Origin: Necropsobacter massiliensis
GTDB lineage: Bacteria; Pseudomonadota; Gammaproteobacteria; Enterobacterales; Pasteurellaceae
Direction: 5' to 3'
Length of the DNA: 57,204 bases
NCBI RefSeq assembly: GCF_000827595.2
Contig: NZ_LN776192.1
Location: forward strand, 1-57,204
Of this stretch, positions 52,829 to 57,204 are shown piece after piece. The position numbers and the translations under genes are program-made. The stretch's first letter is position 1; the number at the start of each line of letters is the position of its first letter. The notes beneath the pieces are model-generated. The model saw only the letters and a program-made list of their open reading frames with translations, ran no database searches and was not told the DNA's origin.

Positions 52829-52842
52829 TTGATTTATAACAA
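52829..52842. promoter_or_regulatory. FNR site between narQ and napD
   Basis: TTGAT-TTAT-AACAA matches TTGATNNNNATCAA at 9 of 10 fixed bases, in the 243-bp narQ-napD gap. TACTCA (52867-52872) and TGGGTA (52876-52881) nearby resemble a NarP 7-2-7 site but are one base short. Both fit anaerobic, nitrate-responsive control of nap. Confidence 0.6.
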
Positions 52843-52996
52843 TAAAGCTTCATCTTTTCACTGAAATACTCAATTTGGGTAATTAAAAAGCGCGGTTCGG
52901 TTCAGGACAATGGCAAGCCTGAAAAAAGATGTCGCCTAATGTTGTGCTACGTTCGGCAAAACGGTGCTCAAGGCGCATGACTTACAGGAACGGAGA

Positions 52997-53281
52997 ATGT
53001 CGGAACAAAGCATTATTTCAATGAACGAAGCGGAAAACTGGCATGTGTGCGGGCTTGTGGTGCAATGTAATCCGCACAAAATCGAGCAAATTAAGACCGC
53101 ACTTTTAGCGATTGCACATACCGAAATTCCGGCGTTAGATGCGGAAAAAGGCAAAATTGTGGCGGTAATGCAATCTCATGATCAGCGTATTTTGCTGGAC
53201 AACATGGAGAAGGCGCGCAATATCGACGGGGTGATTACGGTGTCGCTGGTGTATCACCAGCAGGATGAACAGGTCGCATAA
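52997..53281 (+). CDS. napD: NapD chaperone for periplasmic nitrate reductase
   Basis: The 94-residue protein starts MSEQSIISMNEAENWHVCGLVVQCNPHKIE; an upstream in-frame codon at 52964 would add 11 residues without support. NapD has a ferredoxin-like fold and binds the NapA twin-arginine signal peptide to control export. No napF was seen upstream, unlike the usual napFDA order in this family. An uptake signal lies inside (53096). Confidence 0.9.
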   Translation: MSEQSIISMNEAENWHVCGLVVQCNPHKIEQIKTALLAIAHTEIPALDAEKGKIVAVMQSHDQRILLDNMEKARNIDGVITVSLVYHQQDEQVA

Positions 53282-53359
53282 GTGTGGCTGCACCTTCGGG
53301 GCGTGCCTGTCGGAAAACAGATTACTCAAACAGATACGAATAAATAGTGGGGGGACACT

Positions 53360-55837
53360 ATGGATTTAAGTCGTCGAGACTTTATGAAAGCCAATGCGGC
53401 AATGGCCGCGGCAACAGTCGCCGGGCTGATGATTCCGGTAAAAAACGTCGCAGCGGCGGACACCGAAATTAAATGGGACAAAGCCGTGTGCCGTTTCTGC
53501 GGAACCGGCTGCGGCGTTTTGGTTGGTACTCAGAACGGACGCGTAGTGGCTTCGCAGGGCGATCCTGATGCGGAGGTCAACCGCGGATTAAACTGTATCA
53601 AAGGGTATTTCTTACCGAAAATCATGTACGGTAAAGACCGCCTAACCCAGCCGATGCTGCGCATGAAGGATGGTAAATACGATAAAAACGGTGAGTTTAC
53701 GCCAGTCAGCTGGGAAGTCGCCTTTACCACCATGGCGGACAAATTCAAAAGTGCAATGAAAGAGTTGGGACCGAACGGCGTTGGCATGTTCAGTTCTGGT
53801 CAGACGACGATTTTTGAAGGCTATGCCAAATCGAAATTATGGAAAGCCGGTTTCCGTTCCAATAATATCGACCCGAATGCCCGTCATTGTATGGCATCCG
53901 CTGCGGTCGCTTTTATGCGTACATTCGGTATGGACGAACCGATGGGCTGCTATAACGACATTGAAGAAGCCGAAGCGTTTGTGCTGTGGGGTTCTAATAT
54001 GGCGGAAATGCACCCGATTCTGTGGTCGCGTATTTCCGACCGCCGTCTATCAAACCCTGAGATCAAAGTGGCGGTACTGTCCACTTTTGAGCACCGTAGT
54101 TTCGAACTGGCGGATTACGGTCTGATTTTCAAACCGCACAGCGATCTGGTGATCTTAAATTACATTATCAACTATTTGATTCAAAACGATGCCGTCAACT
54201 GGGATTTCGTCAATAAACATACCAAATTTAAACGCGGCGAAACCGATATCGGTTATGGTCTGCGCGATGATCATCCATTACAAAAAGCCGCCAAAAATCC
54301 GAATAGCGGCAAAATGTATGACAGCAATTTCGACGAGCTGAAAGCCTTGGTGGCTGAATATACGCTGGATAAAGCTCATGAAATGTCCGGCGTACCGAAA
54401 GATGTGCTGGAAAATCTGGCGAAATTGTATGCGGATCCGAAGAAGAAAGTGGTGTCTTTCTGGACCATGGGATTCAATCAGCATACCCGCGGCGTGTGGG
54501 CGAACCACTTGATTTATAATATTCATTTGCTGACCGGTAAGATCTCTATGCCGGGTTGCGGACCGTTCTCGTTGACCGGTCAGCCGTCTGCTTGCGGTAC
54601 CGCACGTGAAGTGGGAACCTTTATTCACCGTCTGCCGGCGGATCTGGTGGTAACGAACCCGGAACATCGCGCCAAGGCTGAGAAAATTTGGAAACTGCCA
54701 GCAGGGGTGATTTCCGATGTCCTCGGTTTTCATGCCGTGGCGCAAAGCCGTGCGTTGAAAGACGGCAAAATGCGCGTATTGTGGCAAATGTGTACTAACA
54801 ATATGCAGGGCGGACCGAATATTAACGAAGAAACCTTCCCCGGCTGGCGTAATCCGGATAATTTTATCGTTGTCTCCGATCCTTATCCGACAGTTTCGGC
54901 GTTGGCGGCTGATTTGATGTTGCCGACGGCGATGTGGGTGGAAAAAGAGGGTGCCTACGGTAATGCCGAGCGTCGCACACAATTCTGGCGTCAACAGGTT
55001 AAAGCACCGGGCGAGGCGAAATCTGATGTGTGGCAGCTGGTCGAGTTTTCCAAATACTTTACCACGGACGAAGTGTGGCCGGCGGACATTTTAGCCGCCA
55101 ATCCAGAATACAAAGGCAAAACCTTATATGAAGTGTTATACCGCAACGGACAAGTGAATAAATTCTCCACCGACGAGCTGAAAGGTCGTTTGAACGATGA
55201 ATCTTACGATTTCGGTTTTTACCTGCATAAAGGATTGTTTGAAGAATATGCCAGTTTCGGGCGCGGACACGGTCATGATTTAGCCGCCTTTGACAGTTAC
55301 CACAAAGCACGCGGTTTGCGCTGGCCGGTGGTGGATGGTAAAGAAACCTTATGGCGTTACCGCGAAGGCTTCGACCCTTATGTAAAAGCGGGCGAAGAAG
55401 TAGCGTTTTACGGTTATCCAGATAAAAAAGCGATTATTCTGGCGGTACCGTATGAGCCGCCAGCAGAAGCGCCGGATGAAGAATACGATTTATGGTTCTG
55501 CACCGGTCGTGTGTTGGAGCACTGGCATACCGGCACGATGACTCGCCGCGTACCTGAACTGCACCGTTCGTTCCCGAACAATCTGGTGTGGATGCATCCG
55601 AACGATGCGAAAAAACGCGGATTGCGTCATGGCGATAAGATCAAAATTTCATCCCGTCGCGGCGAAATGATTTCGTTTTTGGATACCCGCGGGCGCAATA
55701 AATGTCCAGAAGGCTTAGTGTTTACCACTTTCTTTGATGCGGCGCAGTTGACTAATAAATTGACCTTAGATGCCACCGATCCGATTTCCAAAGAAACCGA
55801 CTTCAAAAAATGTGCGGTGAAAGTGGAAAAAGCGTAA
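53360..55837 (+). CDS. napA: Periplasmic nitrate reductase catalytic subunit
   Basis: The 825-residue protein has a Tat signal [19 protein letters not shown], then the 4Fe-4S motif [15 protein letters not shown] with a distal Cys in GLNCIKGYF. The Mo-bis-MGD fold carries the molybdenum-ligand Cys in [21 protein letters not shown] and ends in a molydopterin-binding domain ([13 protein letters not shown]). It reduces nitrate to nitrite in the periplasm. The start follows GGGGGACACT. Length is standard. Confidence 0.97.
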   Translation: MDLSRRDFMKANAAMAAATVAGLMIPVKNVAAADTEIKWDKAVCRFCGTGCGVLVGTQNGRVVASQGDPDAEVNRGLNCIKGYFLPKIMYGKDRLTQPMLRMKDGKYDKNGEFTPVSWEVAFTTMADKFKSAMKELGPNGVGMFSSGQTTIFEGYAKSKLWKAGFRSNNIDPNARHCMASAAVAFMRTFGMDEPMGCYNDIEEAEAFVLWGSNMAEMHPILWSRISDRRLSNPEIKVAVLSTFEHRSFELADYGLIFKPHSDLVILNYIINYLIQNDAVNWDFVNKHTKFKRGETDIGYGLRDDHPLQKAAKNPNSGKMYDSNFDELKALVAEYTLDKAHEMSGVPKDVLENLAKLYADPKKKVVSFWTMGFNQHTRGVWANHLIYNIHLLTGKISMPGCGPFSLTGQPSACGTAREVGTFIHRLPADLVVTNPEHRAKAEKIWKLPAGVISDVLGFHAVAQSRALKDGKMRVLWQMCTNNMQGGPNINEETFPGWRNPDNFIVVSDPYPTVSALAADLMLPTAMWVEKEGAYGNAERRTQFWRQQVKAPGEAKSDVWQLVEFSKYFTTDEVWPADILAANPEYKGKTLYEVLYRNGQVNKFSTDELKGRLNDESYDFGFYLHKGLFEEYASFGRGHGHDLAAFDSYHKARGLRWPVVDGKETLWRYREGFDPYVKAGEEVAFYGYPDKKAIILAVPYEPPAEAPDEEYDLWFCTGRVLEHWHTGTMTRRVPELHRSFPNNLVWMHPNDAKKRGLRHGDKIKISSRRGEMISFLDTRGRNKCPEGLVFTTFFDAAQLTNKLTLDATDPISKETDFKKCAVKVEKA

Positions 55838-55844
55838 AAAAATG

Positions 55845-55866
55845 ACCGCACTTTTGAACGTGCGGT
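55845..55866 (+). other. Inverted uptake-signal hairpin between napA and napG
   Basis: ACCGCAC (55845-55851) pairs with GTGCGGT (55860-55866) across 8 nt. The left arm extends into a full uptake signal. There is no T-run, so read-through into napG is expected. Confidence 0.55.
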
Positions 55867-55872
55867 GAGGGA

Positions 55873-56628
55873 ATGATGAAAACACCGATTGTAACGCCGG
55901 AACGCCGTAAATTCTTTAAACAAGCAGCCCGTACCGCCGCCGGTCTGGCGGGGGTCGGCATATTGCTCGGTTTACAGCAGAAACAAAGCCTTGCCCGTCA
56001 GGGGGTGGCGTTGCGTCCGCCGTTTGCGCTGGAGGACGAGGCGCATTTCGCTGCCGCCTGTATCCGCTGCGGGCAATGCGTACAAGCCTGTCCTTACGAG
56101 ATGCTGCATTTGGCGTCGTTGCTGTCGCCGTTGGAAGCGGGAACGCCGTATTTCATTGCGCGCGATAAGCCCTGCGAAATGTGCGAGGATATTCCTTGTG
56201 CGAAAGCCTGCCCGAGCGGTGCGTTGGATTCGACGCCGGACGATATCAATGATGCGCGCATGGGATTGGCGGTCTTGCTGGATCACGAAACCTGCCTGAA
56301 CTGGCAGGGGCTGCGTTGTGACGTATGTTATCGTGTATGCCCGCTGATCGATAAAGCGATCACGCTGGACATGCACCGCAACGAGCGTACCGGCAAGCAT
56401 GCGGTATTTATTCCGACGGTGCATTCCGATGCCTGTACCGGCTGTGGCAAATGTGAAGAAAGCTGTGTGCTAGAAGAGGCGGCGATTAAAGTGCTGCCGA
56501 TAGGGCTGGCAAAAGGCATGCTGGGCAAACATTATCGCTTGGGCTGGGAAGAAAAACAGAAAGCCGGGCATTCCCTTGCGCCGGATGACATCATTACATT
56601 ACCGATACGCAAACCGGAGGGGTACTGA
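55873..56628 (+). CDS. napG: Quinol dehydrogenase ferredoxin subunit NapG
   Basis: The 251-residue protein has a twin-arginine signal ([20 protein letters not shown]) and four 4Fe-4S cysteine clusters: [35 protein letters not shown] and [12 protein letters not shown]. It passes electrons from quinol via NapH toward NapA. Two ATGs in tandem start the frame; the first is used here. The stop overlaps the napH start (TGATG). Confidence 0.95.
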   Translation: MMKTPIVTPERRKFFKQAARTAAGLAGVGILLGLQQKQSLARQGVALRPPFALEDEAHFAAACIRCGQCVQACPYEMLHLASLLSPLEAGTPYFIARDKPCEMCEDIPCAKACPSGALDSTPDDINDARMGLAVLLDHETCLNWQGLRCDVCYRVCPLIDKAITLDMHRNERTGKHAVFIPTVHSDACTGCGKCEESCVLEEAAIKVLPIGLAKGMLGKHYRLGWEEKQKAGHSLAPDDIITLPIRKPEGY

Positions 56629-57204
56629 TGGCGAATTCACCGCAACACGCCGGCAAAGAGGCGCGCGAGAAACTCGGCTGGTGGCACGCCAATCGCTTTT
56701 TATTCTGGCGCCGGTTAAGTCAGTGTATGATTCTGGCGATGTTTTTAAGCGGTCCTTGGCTGGGTGTATGGATTTTAAGAGGTAATTATAGCGGCAGCTT
56801 GTTTTTGGGGCTGATTCCGATGAGTGATCCGTTGATTACGGCGGAAAGCCTTGCTGCCGGGCATTTACCGAATATGACAACGTTACTGGGCGCGCTTATT
56901 GTGGTTGTGCTGTATGCGCTGCTCGGCAGTCGAGTGTTCTGCGGCTGGGTTTGCCCGCTAAACGTCGTCACCGATGCCGCGGCTTGGCTGCGACGTAAAC
57001 TGGGCATTCGCCAGAATATGCAAATACCGCGCGGCTTGCGTTACGGTCTGTTGCTGACCGTGCTTGTCGGCAGCGCCGTCAGCGGCATGCTGTTATGGGA
57101 GTGGATCAACCCGGTGGCAGCGTTTGGGCGTGCGCTGATTTACGGTTTCGGCGCGACATTGTGGTTGATTGCGGCGGTATTTTTGTTTGATTTACTGATT
57201 GCGG
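56628..57204 (+). CDS. napH: Quinol dehydrogenase membrane subunit NapH, 3' end outside window
   Basis: Translation from the ATG at 56628 gives [20 protein letters not shown] and then FLFWRRLSQCMILAMFLSG. It continues through several membrane helices and the motif CGWVCPLNVVTDA, typical of NapH, and stays open for 192 codons to the end of the window. NapH is an inner-membrane iron-sulfur protein that oxidises quinol with NapG. It overlaps napG by 1 bp (TGATG). Confidence 0.92.
   Translation, partial: MANSPQHAGKEAREKLGWWHANRFLFWRRLSQCMILAMFLSGPWLGVWILRGNYSGSLFLGLIPMSDPLITAESLAAGHLPNMTTLLGALIVVVLYALLGSRVFCGWVCPLNVVTDAAAWLRRKLGIRQNMQIPRGLRYGLLLTVLVGSAVSGMLLWEWINPVAAFGRALIYGFGATLWLIAAVFLFDLLIA

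Noticed and set aside
52867-52881. NarP/NarL 7-2-7 site before napD
   Set aside because: The two half-sites are inverted but spaced one base too short for the consensus, so it is mentioned only as a resemblance.

Overview
The window is a chromosomal segment of a Pasteurellaceae bacterium. About thirty copies of the H. influenzae-type DNA uptake signal (core AAGTGCGGT or its complement) are scattered through it, several as inverted pairs acting as transcription terminators. Gene blocks also match the family: nudC-hemE-yjaG-hupA, the str operon, rpoH-murB-narQ, a napDAGH cluster, and ula/yia sugar-acid genes as in Haemophilus. I do not assign a genus.

Layout. (1) 1-6.6 kb: the 3' part of a giant trimeric autotransporter adhesin with a 1671-bp tandem duplication and collagen-like Gly-X-Y stretches. 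(2) 6.8-14 kb: nudC, hemE, yjaG, hupA, a DeoR-family regulator next to glmS, and an MFS carrier. (3) 14-17 kb: a four-gene polar amino-acid ABC importer on the minus strand. (4) 17-24.5 kb: the str operon rpsL-rpsG-fusA-tuf. A group II intron with a reverse transcriptase/maturase sits inside the tuf stop codon. (5) 24.6-33 kb: yfbU and mlaA (minus), carAB (plus), tkt (minus). (6) 33-48.7 kb: an L-ascorbate / 2,3-diketo-L-gulonate catabolic island. (7) 48.7-57.2 kb: rpoH, a small hypothetical gene, murB and narQ on the minus strand, with the periplasmic nitrate reductase operon napD-napA-napG-napH (napH cut by the window end) divergent from narQ.

The island combines two uptake routes. A PTS (fused EIIC-EIIB, plus EIIA) brings in ascorbate as ascorbate-6-phosphate, which UlaG hydrolyses. 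A TRAP transporter (YiaMNO) imports diketogulonate, YiaK reduces it, and a LyxK-type kinase phosphorylates the product. Both routes should meet at 3-keto-L-gulonate-6-phosphate, for which there is one intact decarboxylase (UlaD). UlaE and UlaF then lead to D-xylulose-5-phosphate, which transketolase, encoded next door, can use. The ulaE-ulaF pair is present twice, as 1562-bp inverted repeats at the two ends of the island. A collapsed ulaD remnant lies outside the left repeat. This geometry would allow the 12.2-kb interior to invert.

The two most interesting observations are the intron placed so that its first base restores the tuf stop codon, with a 14-nt EBS/IBS match visible in the sequence, and the invertible-looking island with signs of gene conversion between its ends.
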